From assembly GCF_001042715.1 (NCBI RefSeq), contig NZ_CP009687.1, positions 3,339,418 to 3,403,417 of the forward strand: a stretch of DNA of 64,000 nucleotides. Direction: 5' to 3'. The DNA comes from Clostridium aceticum. GTDB taxonomy: Bacteria > Bacillota > Clostridia > Peptostreptococcales > Natronincolaceae. The position numbers were made by a program, and so were the translations under genes. Below the pieces are notes generated by a model that searched no databases, was not told the DNA's origin, and saw only the letters and a list, made by a program, of their open reading frames with translations. Positions 1 through 10,400 of the stretch are shown here, piece after piece. Position 1 is the stretch's first letter; every line of letters begins with the position of its first letter.

Positions 1-485
1 ATTATAACCTTGTCACGACACTCACCGTCGGCGAAAATATTATGCTACCACTTACACTTGAGGGTGTGGCTGTTGCCGAGATGAAAAAAAGAACAGATGC
101 AGTTTCAAAGCTTCTTGGAATTGAAATGTTGCTTAACAAACGCACCTTTGAAATATCAGGTGGACAAGCACAACGTACTGCTATTGCCAGAGCAGTTGTA
201 ACAAGTCCCCTATTACTTCTTGCCGATGAACCGACAGGAAACCTTGACTCCAAGACCTCTAAGGATGTTATGGAACTATTTTCAATGCTCAATACAAAAC
301 AAAACGCAACGATTTTGATGGTTACTCACGACGCATATGTCGCAAGCTACTGCAAGCGGGTGCTTATTATCAAAGATGGCAGATTGTATCAGGAAATTGT
401 TTCCGGAGACAATCGCATAGCATTTCGCCAAAAAATCGTTGATGCAATGAGCCTACTAGGAGGTGAAGGTCGTGACCTTATTTAA
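1..485 (+). CDS. ABC transporter ATPase, BceA-like, 5' truncated by window
   Basis: The reading frame is open from the first bases, so the N-terminus with Walker A lies outside the window. Visible in order are the segment after the Q-loop, the ABC signature (SGGQAQR), Walker B with catalytic Glu (LLLADEPTGNLD) and the switch His (MVTHD). The LADEPTGNLDS form is typical of the MacB/LolD/BceA family that powers FtsX-type permeases. It overlaps the next gene by a few codons, so the two are translationally coupled. By family it probably expels or detoxifies cell-envelope peptide antibiotics; the substrate is not deducible. Confidence 0.9.
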   Translation, partial: YNLVTTLTVGENIMLPLTLEGVAVAEMKKRTDAVSKLLGIEMLLNKRTFEISGGQAQRTAIARAVVTSPLLLLADEPTGNLDSKTSKDVMELFSMLNTKQNATILMVTHDAYVASYCKRVLIIKDGRLYQEIVSGDNRIAFRQKIVDAMSLLGGEGRDLI

Positions 486-2367
486 TTTTGCTGTGAAAAA
501 TATCAGCCGTGATAAGCGAAACTACATCTACTATTTTGTAAATTGTGTGTTTTCGGTATTTGTGTTTTTCCTTTTTTCGGTGTTATCATTTCATCCAGCC
601 TTGAGCGTTATCGATAAAAACAGCTCAATGGCTTTGATTCTAATTCTTGGTCAGTTTATCTCGGTTACATTTACAATATGCTTCATCTCTTATTCCGTCA
701 GAGGCTTTTTGAAAGCAAGAAGTAAACAGTTTGGATTGATTACCATTATGGGAGCATCTAAGAAGCAACTAAATAAGCTGATTTTCACTGAGAATATGGT
801 GATTGGGTATGCTTCGATTATTACAGGCATACTTTTGGGTTTGATTTTCTCAAAGCTATTTTTAATTGTTGCAGGAAAAATAATCGGAGTAAGTGACTTC
901 AACTTTTATTTACCCCTGAGGGCAATGCTTTTAACGATGTTTGTTCTTGGGCTTGTGTTTTTAGGGATTGCATACTTCACCCCCAAATTTATCCGCAAAA
1001 AAGAAATTGTACAGCTGATTAAAGCTGAAGTTGTCGGAGAAAAACGACCAAAGCTGCTCCTTGCAACTCTTTCTTTCGCAATACTGTTCACAGGTGTGGT
1101 TTGGATTTTTTTAGGCAAATCTCCACTTGCAGCATCACTGCGTGACAACACTATTACACTTATTCCGCTTACTATTACAGTGGTGCTGGGAACCTACCTG
1201 CTCTTTGCATATGGGCTTCGATTGCTAGTTTGGGCAAACAATAGGACTAATGATAAGCTTAGACTGCTATACGGCGGTGACATGAATAATAAGCTAAGGA
1301 CAAACTCACAGAGTATGACGGTCACCGCCATTTTATATGCCATTTCCTTCTTTGCCATCATCATTTTACTTTCAATGTCATCCAATGTAAGGAGCCAAAC
1401 CATAAAAATTATGCCCTATCCCATCACTTATAATGTAAGAAGCGAAAATGTAAATCCAACAAAAGACTTGGCTATGATTGAAAAAGAACTTGGCACTCTT
1501 GGTAGTTACGATAAACTTAATTTTAGTTTTCATAATGCTAAAGACGGTTCCATAAGAGATTCAATCATGCCCCTGAGTAAATACAACGAAATTATGCAGT
1601 TTTTAGGCAGGGAGGCAATATCTGTTAACAAGGGCGAAGTCTATCTTGTTTCAGGAAATGTCGGACAATCTGTACAATCCATTCCTGATGGATTGCAAGA
1701 CTTCTTTTTAGAAAATAGATTGCATTTGAGTATTGTTGGAAACTCTGACGAAACAATCATGCTGTCTGGTTATGTCAATAGTGTTTGTGTTATCAGTGAT
1801 GATGATTTTAATACTCTCGAGCCAAAACTCGCTGAAAGAGAAATTTATGCCTTCTATTATGATAACTGGGAAACGGACAGTGAAATACCACAGCGCATAC
1901 AAACTGCTCTCAGGCTGGATGATGAGAGGAATGATATCAATGTTATTTTCGCATACGATTATTTCAGCTCAAGCCAGCTTCAAAACAATCTTACTCTGTA
2001 TATCGGAGGCATCCTTTGCTTTACCTTTATTCTTGCAGTGGCAAGCTTTGTGTACTCACGACTTTATTCTGCACTTGATGTCGAAAGCAAGAAATACAGA
2101 AGTATTGTAAAAATAGGGCTATCAAAAAAGGAATTGTCAAAAGTAATCAATAACGAAGTTTCTTTGATATTGCTTGTGCCATTTGGGATTGCACTCATCT
2201 ATTTGTGGTTTGGAATATTCGTCATGGAGCACTCCACCATAGTTTCTACTATCCCGACTGCTCTTATTAGCACAGCAGCACTTGTTTTTATTCAAACTAT
2301 CTTTTGGCTTGGAGTTAGGGCAGCATACAAAAAAGCTTTCTTTAACAAAGTGTATGATGAAATTTAA
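472..2367 (+). CDS. FtsX-type ABC permease, BceB-like
   Basis: This is a long permease with an N-terminal TM helix, a block of three TM helices near residues 50-170, further central TM pairs, a large extracellular domain of about 200 residues and a C-terminal FtsX block. That is the BceB layout for sensing and removing bacitracin-like peptides. I chose GTG at 472 because AGGAGGTGA ends five bases before it, giving an N-terminus MTLFNFAVKN typical of BceB; an in-frame GTG at 463 has poorer spacing. No response regulator or kinase is visible beside it, though they could lie upstream of the window. Confidence 0.85.
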   Translation: MTLFNFAVKNISRDKRNYIYYFVNCVFSVFVFFLFSVLSFHPALSVIDKNSSMALILILGQFISVTFTICFISYSVRGFLKARSKQFGLITIMGASKKQLNKLIFTENMVIGYASIITGILLGLIFSKLFLIVAGKIIGVSDFNFYLPLRAMLLTMFVLGLVFLGIAYFTPKFIRKKEIVQLIKAEVVGEKRPKLLLATLSFAILFTGVVWIFLGKSPLAASLRDNTITLIPLTITVVLGTYLLFAYGLRLLVWANNRTNDKLRLLYGGDMNNKLRTNSQSMTVTAILYAISFFAIIILLSMSSNVRSQTIKIMPYPITYNVRSENVNPTKDLAMIEKELGTLGSYDKLNFSFHNAKDGSIRDSIMPLSKYNEIMQFLGREAISVNKGEVYLVSGNVGQSVQSIPDGLQDFFLENRLHLSIVGNSDETIMLSGYVNSVCVISDDDFNTLEPKLAEREIYAFYYDNWETDSEIPQRIQTALRLDDERNDINVIFAYDYFSSSQLQNNLTLYIGGILCFTFILAVASFVYSRLYSALDVESKKYRSIVKIGLSKKELSKVINNEVSLILLVPFGIALIYLWFGIFVMEHSTIVSTIPTALISTAALVFIQTIFWLGVRAAYKKAFFNKVYDEI

Positions 2368-2401
2368 GGAGAGTATAAAATTGACATAATTTGGGAGAGT
2401 A

Positions 2402-2515
2402 ATGAGGCTTTATAGAGCTGGATTGTTTAAGAAAGCAATAGCAACAAATTTGGAGATGTCAAAGAATATAGTAAAGCATTTGGTAAATAAAAATTACCCA
2501 CTGATATCTAGATAA
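2402..2515 (+). pseudogene. possible HTH fragment of a transposase
   Basis: A 37-codon frame reads MRLYRAGLFKKAIATNLEMS and onward, resembling the first helix-turn-helix of IS21-like transposases (growing helix, then SKNIVKHLV recognition helix). It stops inside the following terminator stem. No SD and no further transposase sequence follow, so it is at most a remnant. Confidence 0.25.
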
Positions 2516-2532
2516 TATATCAGTGGGTAATT
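2492..2532. terminator. bidirectional terminator
   Basis: A perfect 16-bp inverted repeat (AATTACCCACTGATAT and its complement) with a 9-base loop lies between the convergent permease genes and can end transcription from both sides. Confidence 0.8.
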
Positions 2533-2539
2533 TTAAACT

Positions 2540-3673
2540 TTAATTAACAATATCTGCAATCTTTACTCGTTTCCACCTTATAATGATTAAGGTTAGTGCC
2601 AAGCTTATCAAACCAGCGTACGACATACCTCCAAAATACTGAGGGAGACTTATTTCCCCTAAACCTTGTATAAGATGCCTAATTAAAACGCTGAAAGTAA
2701 AAAATACTAATGGCACTTGAGTTGCAATCATTGTTATATAATTAGGTGCTAAGCTGGAGACAAAACTTACCATCAAAGCAATAACAAACCCAAGTGCATA
2801 GATCCCAAGAACTGTTAAAATAATATACTGTATAAAGGTGAAGTTGTACCAAAATACATAGCCATTAAAGATTGAAATTATATTAGCATTCAAAAACATT
2901 CCTGTATTATTTGTTGCATAAAGAAGGAAGAATACTACTAATTGTAGCGTTATGATGGTAAAAGATGCTATTAATGCTGCCAACACCTTCTTTTTAAATA
3001 TATCTCTTCCAATTTTAGTTGTATATTGAAGATGATTCATATAATTTTTCTTATCTCTTAAATAGATGGGAGATAGCATAAACATCACACTCAATAGAAT
3101 GATGATGGATACATACCTCATATAATCTCTATAATTTTCAAAAACCAATCTTGGAAATATTGACGTTATCATTCCTTCATCGACAACTTCATCGATTCTT
3201 TGCCTCTGCTGTTCATTAGTAGCTCCATAGATACTCCCCATGAATAGTTCCTTTTCTTCATAAAAATCTATTAAATTTGCCCTAGCTTGTAATTCCCAAA
3301 ACACATCCAGACCTTCTTCAAACATTACATAACTGTTGAGTCTACTACCCATATCCATCGCAAGAAACTCTTCATAGCTACTTATACCAGCTTCTATAGC
3401 CAACTCATTTGTTTCAAGGTATTGGTCTGCTCTTTCTATCTCTTTTTCATAAACATCTTTAAAGTGTAGAAATTCTTCTTCATCCATAAACCTTCCATAA
3501 TCCTCTAGCATTTGTAGACTTACATTATAGTGATCCAAGGCTGGCCTACCATTTGGAAAGTGATCTATATAAAAACCAGCAAAGAGAAAATATAAGATAA
3601 AACTCATGAGCATCATAATTACAATCATTTTTAATTCAAAAATCTTCTTTATCTCATTAAAAAGTATTCTCAT
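2540..3673 (-). CDS. ABC-2-type permease (second of pair)
   Basis: This is a membrane protein with one N-terminal TM helix, a soluble extracellular domain of about 150 acidic residues, and five or six TM helices in the C-terminal half, the layout of ABC-2 permeases. It is the last gene of a five-gene leftward operon: ECF sigma, membrane protein, ATPase, permease, permease. It lies 11 bases after the preceding permease, which has the same architecture, so the pair likely forms a heterodimeric channel. The substrate cannot be read from the sequence. Confidence 0.8.
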   Translation of the reverse strand: MRILFNEIKKIFELKMIVIMMLMSFILYFLFAGFYIDHFPNGRPALDHYNVSLQMLEDYGRFMDEEEFLHFKDVYEKEIERADQYLETNELAIEAGISSYEEFLAMDMGSRLNSYVMFEEGLDVFWELQARANLIDFYEEKELFMGSIYGATNEQQRQRIDEVVDEGMITSIFPRLVFENYRDYMRYVSIIILLSVMFMLSPIYLRDKKNYMNHLQYTTKIGRDIFKKKVLAALIASFTIITLQLVVFFLLYATNNTGMFLNANIISIFNGYVFWYNFTFIQYIILTVLGIYALGFVIALMVSFVSSLAPNYITMIATQVPLVFFTFSVLIRHLIQGLGEISLPQYFGGMSYAGLISLALTLIIIRWKRVKIADIVN

Positions 3674-3684
3674 AAATATCCTCC

Positions 3685-4953
3685 TTAGTAAATATCTTCT
3701 TTTTTAAACTTTCTAGCAGTCAAGTTCCCTATAATAAACAGTAATAAGGCCCATGTCCCTACTACAATAATTTCATAGTACTGAAACATGGAGAAGGGAT
3801 TTCTACCCATAAACCAAGTAACTGGATTAAGTGCTAAATAAAAGGGAGTGAACCCTGGAACAAATATTAAGTTATTGCTCCTTGGCATCATATCAGGCAG
3901 AAGTAAAATTAATCCAAAGAGAATTCCAAAAACAAAAAATACAATATAGCTACTTTTTATAAAAATAGATAATATAAAGGTGATGGCAGTAAATAATATG
4001 CTACAAAGATAAATTAAGATAATCGAACTTATTAAATACTGCATAAAGGACATATTCCACCATGATATATAGGGAAAGTTATTTTCCCAGTTAAAATAAT
4101 TACTTATCGGAACATGCCACAGTCCTTCATAGCTAAATATGGAGAAATAACCTATCAAAGTAATTCCTACAATAAAGGTTGTAACAATGATACTACTCCC
4201 TATTGAAACCAATAACTTGTCCCCAATTATATTTCTCCCTCTTTTTGAGCTGTAAACTACAAGATGGGTTTTGTTTTCAAATTCATAGTTCATTAGATAA
4301 GCTGTTATTAGGACAACGATGATCATTATTTGGAAAATCATCATTCGAAATATATTTCCAAACAATAGTGAATGCATTTGATAGATTTGTCCGATGAAAA
4401 ACATATTTTTATGCTCATTATTTTCTAGTAGCTGATTTAATCTTTCTTCTAGTTGTACATAGTTGTTTCTAACGGTTTCAGCAGCAGTACCACTAATACC
4501 GTACATTTCTATCACACTTTCTGCAATTCCCATCATATTAATTGATGCATACGTTTCATCAATACTTCCTATTAGCTCAAGATAAGTCTCAAGAACCATT
4601 AATTGATGAAAATAGTCTAAATCCTCACTAGAATAAGAGGTATACAGTTCATAATTATACTTGACTTCTTCAAAAAAACTTCCCACATCGGTATAGGTTT
4701 CAGAGGTTTTATCATAAGTCATTTCATTCATCTTTCTCAGTTCATCCTCATAATAATCCTGAAAACTCTCTATCATTTCATCATTGATTTCATATCCCAA
4801 CTCATCAACAAGCTTATTTAATACTGTAAGTTCATTATGGCTATAATTTTGGCCTAAGATTAAAAAGAAGTTGAAAGCTATAAATAGCACTCCCATTCCT
4901 ATAATTACTGGAGAAGTTATCACCTTTCTAAATTCATGAATTTTTATATTCAT
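3685..4953 (-). CDS. ABC-2-type permease (first of pair)
   Basis: An N-terminal TM helix is followed by a large extracellular Asp/Glu-rich domain to about residue 200 and then about six TM helices. The start codon abuts the stop of the ATPase gene (one base apart), so the genes are coupled. It is a partner of the downstream permease and of the ATPase. Proteins of this form are common in Clostridia beside ECF sigma factors and are thought to handle envelope stress or export; that role is inference. Confidence 0.8.
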   Translation of the reverse strand: MNIKIHEFRKVITSPVIIGMGVLFIAFNFFLILGQNYSHNELTVLNKLVDELGYEINDEMIESFQDYYEDELRKMNEMTYDKTSETYTDVGSFFEEVKYNYELYTSYSSEDLDYFHQLMVLETYLELIGSIDETYASINMMGIAESVIEMYGISGTAAETVRNNYVQLEERLNQLLENNEHKNMFFIGQIYQMHSLLFGNIFRMMIFQIMIIVVLITAYLMNYEFENKTHLVVYSSKRGRNIIGDKLLVSIGSSIIVTTFIVGITLIGYFSIFSYEGLWHVPISNYFNWENNFPYISWWNMSFMQYLISSIILIYLCSILFTAITFILSIFIKSSYIVFFVFGILFGLILLLPDMMPRSNNLIFVPGFTPFYLALNPVTWFMGRNPFSMFQYYEIIVVGTWALLLFIIGNLTARKFKKEDIY

Positions 4954-5835
4954 TTATCCATTGTCCTTTTCTAATGTGTCATCATTGTATATATACAAAA
5001 ATACATCTTCAAGATTTGGGGACACTGTTCTCCATGTAGAAATAGGTGCATCTTTAGATATAAATCTTATTTTCATTTTTCCTTCCTCTTGCTTCTCAGA
5101 TAAAGATAGATATCTTTTTCTAAAGCTAGAAGCATCATGAAAATCAACTTCAGTTTCATATACCATTCCTTCTATGACTTTACAGATATTTCTTATACTA
5201 TCTTTATAAAGCACCTCTTTATCTTTAATCATGATAATTTCATTGGCTATTGATTCAACATCAGATACGATATGAGTAGACAGAATCACAATTCTCTCCC
5301 TGGATAGGTCTGTTAGAAGATTTCTAAATCGCACCCTCTCCTTTGGATCTAGGCCTGCTGTTGGTTCGTCTAATATAAGGATTTTAGGATCATTTAGCAT
5401 AGCCTGTGCTATTCCCACCCGTTGGATCATACCTCCTGAGAATTTTTTCATCTTTTTATTTGTTACATCTTCTAATGCAACAAGCTTTAAAAGCTCTTTC
5501 ACCTTTTCTTTGGCTAATTTACTCTCTATTCCCTTTAGAGCTGCTAGATATAGCAAGTACTGCTCAGGGCTATAGTTTTTATAATATCCGAATTGCTGGG
5601 GCAAATAGCCTAGTATATCTCGATAGGCCTCCCCCCTTTTAAAAATGTCTTGAGCATCATAAAGTATTTCTCCCGCGCTCGGGGAAAGCAGTGTGGTTAT
5701 CATTTTAATTAAAGTTGTCTTCCCCGCTCCATTAGGCGCTAATAGACCATATACACCATTTTGAAATTCAAGATTGATATTTCTAAGAGCAGAAAAGCTC
5801 CCAAAATTTTTACTAACATTGTGTATCGTCAACAT
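4954..5835 (-). CDS. ABC transporter ATP-binding protein
   Basis: A complete nucleotide-binding subunit. Walker A is GLLAPNGAGKTT near residue 30, the signature FSGGMIQRVG near 138, Walker B ILILDEPTAGLDP near 158, and the switch His LSTHIV near 193. The family is the CcmA/drug-export group. A C-terminal tail of about 80 residues (SPNLEDVFLYI) is typical of ABC-2 exporters. It sits between the membrane regulator gene (one base away) and the two permeases. Confidence 0.92.
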   Translation of the reverse strand: MLTIHNVSKNFGSFSALRNINLEFQNGVYGLLAPNGAGKTTLIKMITTLLSPSAGEILYDAQDIFKRGEAYRDILGYLPQQFGYYKNYSPEQYLLYLAALKGIESKLAKEKVKELLKLVALEDVTNKKMKKFSGGMIQRVGIAQAMLNDPKILILDEPTAGLDPKERVRFRNLLTDLSRERIVILSTHIVSDVESIANEIIMIKDKEVLYKDSIRNICKVIEGMVYETEVDFHDASSFRKRYLSLSEKQEEGKMKIRFISKDAPISTWRTVSPNLEDVFLYIYNDDTLEKDNG

Positions 5836-5836
5836 T

Positions 5837-6598
5837 TTAAATCACTCCTCCTAAGTTTCTAGATAATATTAGTTTCTTTAGATTTTTTATATAGATATAA
5901 ATGCAGCCAACTATTATTGCTAAATATACATATACTGGAATATTGATAAGCAACACATTATAAAATTCTCTACTGAAAACCATTAGCAGTAAATTGACTG
6001 ATAGCCAACCTCCTACTAAAAAATGTTTTGTAAAAGGTTTGTTTATTTTTATCATTCCATATAAAAACATTACAGAGAATACAAATAAAGACGTTGTGGA
6101 AATCATGAATGCAGTTAAAAAGTCCAATTGCTGATAGATCATTGTTACTAGGTAAACTATCAGCGTATTAGCTACAATACTAAAAATGCTAAATACCAGC
6201 ATTCTAAAAGCCGCTAATTGATATATATTGTACTTGCAAGTCATTTCAAGATCATAGGTATCATTAAACTTTGTGTTAACAAAGGATACCAAAGCCATAG
6301 CTAAATACAAAAGGGGCGAACTAATAAATACAAAGGTATATATGCTTCCCTCATTCCCCCATAGCTTTTCAACTGCTCCTATCGATAGAAATACTAAAAT
6401 TGATACCGTGACAAAAATAGTAAAAGCTATTTCTGTTGCATCATGAAATAAATGTCTTAGCCCTATTCTCAGATACATATTTCTTAAATAGCCATAAAAG
6501 GATTCCTTTGGCTTGATTCCTTCATAAATAATCTTCTGAATTTGTGACTCTATCGTGGTCTCATCAGGAAAATCTATATCGAGTTTACGCTTTGCCAT
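5837..6598 (-). CDS. membrane protein, putative anti-sigma or regulator of the ECF operon
   Basis: A short cytoplasmic N-terminus of about 55 residues precedes six predicted TM helices. I chose the ATG at 6598 because GGAGGA lies nine bases before it; the in-frame ATG at 6607 would directly abut that SD. The gene overlaps the end of the sigma gene. By position it may hold the sigma factor at the membrane, but no ZAS or RsgI motif is visible, so an anti-sigma role is only inferred. Confidence 0.6.
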   Translation of the reverse strand: MAKRKLDIDFPDETTIESQIQKIIYEGIKPKESFYGYLRNMYLRIGLRHLFHDATEIAFTIFVTVSILVFLSIGAVEKLWGNEGSIYTFVFISSPLLYLAMALVSFVNTKFNDTYDLEMTCKYNIYQLAAFRMLVFSIFSIVANTLIVYLVTMIYQQLDFLTAFMISTTSLFVFSVMFLYGMIKINKPFTKHFLVGGWLSVNLLLMVFSREFYNVLLINIPVYVYLAIIVGCIYIYIKNLKKLILSRNLGGVI

Positions 6599-6600
6599 AG

Positions 6601-7146
6601 TTACCATTCCTCCAAATCTTTTTTTATTTTTCTTATGGCAGAATAATACTTTGTTTTAACTGTAGATTCAGGGACTTGAAGTATCTCTGATATCTCCTTA
6701 AAAGTGTAGTCCGCAAAAAGCTTAAGCCTTAAGACTTGCTGATTAGAGATATCTAGTTTGTTTGCTATTTCCATAACCTTTTCAACATCTTCCTTGTATT
6801 CTACCGATATAGTAAAATCCTCATCATCTTCAATATCGTAATCATCAATTAATGTTACTAGGGAATTGTATTTGTAGTACTTTGATCGATAATAGTCTAC
6901 AATTCGATAAGTGGCTATTCTATATACCCATGTTCTAAAAGAAGCCTTTCTTTCGTCATAGTTATCGATGGATTGTAGTACCCGTATAAAAATTTCTTGG
7001 GTCAGATCCAAAGATAATTCTTTATTTAAGGTTTGTTTGTATACATAAGCATACATTTCTTTATAATACTTAGCTATAAGCTGATTTGCTGCAGTTTTAT
7101 TTGATTTCAACCTAATCTGCTTTATCCACTGTAACTCTTCAGTCAT
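6601..7146 (-). CDS. ECF-type RNA polymerase sigma factor
   Basis: At 181 residues it has only sigma regions 2 and 4. Region 2 is seen in AYVYKQTLNKELSLDLTQEI and FRTWVYRIATYRIVDYYR, region 4 in YTFKEISEILQVPESTVKTK. It is first in the leftward operon and probably drives that operon in response to a membrane signal. An unusual acidic linker (DDYDIEDDEDF) joins the domains. A predicted autoregulated promoter would lie in 7147-7300. Confidence 0.92.
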   Translation of the reverse strand: MTEELQWIKQIRLKSNKTAANQLIAKYYKEMYAYVYKQTLNKELSLDLTQEIFIRVLQSIDNYDERKASFRTWVYRIATYRIVDYYRSKYYKYNSLVTLIDDYDIEDDEDFTISVEYKEDVEKVMEIANKLDISNQQVLRLKLFADYTFKEISEILQVPESTVKTKYYSAIRKIKKDLEEW

Positions 7147-7301
7147 CTCTCATGCCTCACTTCCATAGAGAAGAATTAGGAACTCCTCTTAACTGCCTCA
7201 TAATTATATTCGTACTAGATTAATAAATAGTTTTACCTAATTGAAAGTTTTTTTATATATAATCCATTATCTATTTCTTTTCTTATTTCCAAATAAATAA
7301 A

Positions 7302-7343
7302 AAACCCCTGAAAATAGCGTAAACACGCCATTATCAAGGGTTT
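7302..7343. terminator. inverted repeat, terminator-like
   Basis: Arms of 19 bases (AAACCCCTGAAAATAGCGT and a near complement with three mismatches, two tolerable as G-U) enclose a 4-base loop. A related repeat with the same AAACCCTTGAT outer arm occurs at 17280-17319. Both lie just downstream or upstream of leftward operons. Confidence 0.6.
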
Positions 7344-7440
7344 ATACATTTATTTTCTTGTCAGCAGAGCGACGGTTTCCACATAGGTTTTGATAGAATC
7401 ATGATAATATTTAATGGTTTCAACCTTGAATCAGGAATGA

Positions 7441-10400
7441 TTAATTATTAATCAACTCTGCTTTTATTAATAGACTTCTTATTGCTGCTAATGATTCTGC
7501 ATGTGTTAGTGTACCTTTAGGGTCTAAAATTCCATTGCCTTTACCACTGAAGATTCCAGCATCTACAGTTCTTCTTACATAGGCTGTTGCCCAATCGGAT
7601 ACTTCATTACTGTCTACAAATAAAGATAGTTTATCTTCACTATTATCAAGAATTTTAACGATGTCCATGGCTTTTGCATACATTGTCATGGCCTCTTCTC
7701 TGGTGATGGTTGCACCTGGCTTGAAGGTTCCATCAGGATAACCTTTAATGATACCCCAATCATTTGCTATTAGTACACTTGTCAAATGCTTATTCTTGGC
7801 AAGATCTGTAAACCTATTCTCTAAAGTATGTCCTTCTCTATATAGACCCAATGCTCTTACTATATACTCTGCAAATTCTGCTCTTGTAACTGCTTTGTCT
7901 GCTTTAAAATTTTGATAATCTACTAATACAAGCCTTGAAGCCATATCATTTACAATTGCTTCTGACCAATGTCCTTTAACTTCATCTATGAAGACTGGAC
8001 TCCAAATGATTGAATAGGAAGAGTTTGTAAGTGAGTTTAGTCTTGAATATGTCTTACCATCCTTTTGGAATATTTCTGTTGGTATATGGCTATAGGAACT
8101 ATTTGCATTAGATACAATGCCTGTTGTAATCTTGTTTTTATCTACACCATTAGGAATTTCAATTATGCGCTGAGCATAAGTATTAAATCTATTAATTTTA
8201 ACCTCCTTAAAGGTGCCGTAATCAGTCGATGTCCTTGCTATAATTTCAAATTTTACAGGTTCAACTACGATCTCATGACCTAATGCTTTTGCTTGTTCTT
8301 TGAGCATTTCACTTTCTATGGATGATGTTTTATCAATATTTAATTCAATGTCAATAGTGTGTAAGCTATCTGAAGGTACCCCCATTAATTCTGCGATTTT
8401 TTCAATTGCGAAGTTTTGTGCATCTAAGTGGTATTGAACTTGTTCTTCTATTATCGAAACTCTAAAGTCGTTGTCTTCCAGATTTTTAACAATATCTCCC
8501 GTCAGTAAGACTCTAGTAATATCCCCTGGGGTTGTTATAGAAAAAGAAACTTCTTTGTTCGTTTGATTTTCTTTTGCATATTCTTCTATTAGGCTATTTA
8601 TCTGCTGGGAATCTACTACTAACTTTATTTCTCTATTACCGTCTATTTCTGTTATGGTTTCTGTGGCAAGTTTCTGAACTTGGTCTTGAGTGGTTATAAT
8701 AACTTCTTTGTTATTTGATAGTGGTGTTGAATCACCCCCACCTCCACCACCTGATGAATTTCTTGGTGGTGCTACTGATTCAGCACGGGTTACTGTTACT
8801 GTGTATGTCTTTATGCTGCCATCCTGTGCTGTCACCTCTACTTTTACAGTATTTTCGCCTGCGTTTAGATTGATTGCCTGTGATGGCTGCCCACTTCCCA
8901 CTACATATCCGTCTACTATTACTGTTGCTCCAGCATCAGCTACTATCGGCGTTATTTTTATATTTGTCACGTTATTGGCCACGTTTGCCACATAGCTTGT
9001 TGTACCATAGTGAAATTCAGGCGAAAGAGTACCTTGGCTTAATATTAAACTGTTTAAATTTGCATTATATGATACCCATCTGGCATAAATATGCATATCT
9101 GTAGTTATCGTTTCTTCAAAATTAAATTCTGTTGTAAAGCTATTATCGGTATACCATCCATCAAAGGTGTATCCAGCTTTGGTTGGATCTAAAGGTCTTG
9201 TTGCTTTTTGGTTATACGCTACTGTTTGATTTCCTACTGAACTTCCTCCATTTACATTAAAGTATACTGTGTAGGTTGGCTTTGAAGCTACTGTTATATT
9301 TGCCGATAATGGGCTTGTTCTATTATTAAGTTTGTTTTCATTTAGTGTAATGGTTCCCACTCCAGCACTGCTGAGATTACCATATACCTCTGCTGTTACT
9401 ATTGTTTCACTATTATTTACTTGTCCTATATTTAGGTTGCTGAAAACTCCACCTAAATTTATATCTGATTTATATACAGAACCTATTACTGTATCATTAG
9501 ATATATTTAAAGTAAATATCTGATTAAAATCTTCTGTAAACTCTACATTGTTTGGACTAGCTATCATTGTAATACTATCTTGAGGTGTTAACCACTTTGC
9601 ATAAAGGGTTCTATTTTCTGTAACTCGATCTACTCCAAAGTTCCATTGGTTGATTAGCCCTGGATCTTTGTACCACCCTCCAAAGTTAAAGCCTGCTTTT
9701 GTTGGGTCTGGATCTGGTCTTATGGCTTTTTGGTTGTAGTCTACTGTTTGGTTGGATACTAAACTTCCTCCAGCTATATCAAAACTTACTGTATATTGGT
9801 TAATATTCCATTTAGCATAGAGGGTGATGTCTTCTGTTACTACATCTGTTGCAAAGTTCCATTGGTTGATTAGCCCTATATCTTTGTACCATCCACTAAA
9901 GGTATAGCCTTCGCGAGTTGAATCGACTGGCGCGGTGATGACGCTACCAAAATCCTGGGTGGTACCAGCCACAGCTGAACCACCGACACTGTCAAAGCTC
10001 ACGGTATAGCTGTTTATGCTGTACTGGGCGGTAATTATGGTGTTGGCAGTGATGTTACTGAAATCACTTGGGCTCCAGCCGGTAAAACTGTAGCCGGTGC
10101 GACTCGGGTTGGTCGGGGCGGTGGCACTGCTGCCGTGCTCCACGGTTTCGGTTTTCAACACTGTGCTATTCCAATCGACAAAGGTCACTGTATAGCTGTT
10201 GATGCTGTACTGGGCGGTGATTGTGGTGTCGGCAGTGATGTTACTGAAATCACTTGGGCTCCAGCCGGTAAAGCTGTAGCCGGTACGACTGGGGTTGGCC
10301 GGGGCGGTGGCACTGCTGCCCTCCTGGACGCTTTCGGTTTTCAACAGATTGCCATCCCAATCGACAAAATTGACGGTATGGCTTGGTGGAATGACCGTAA

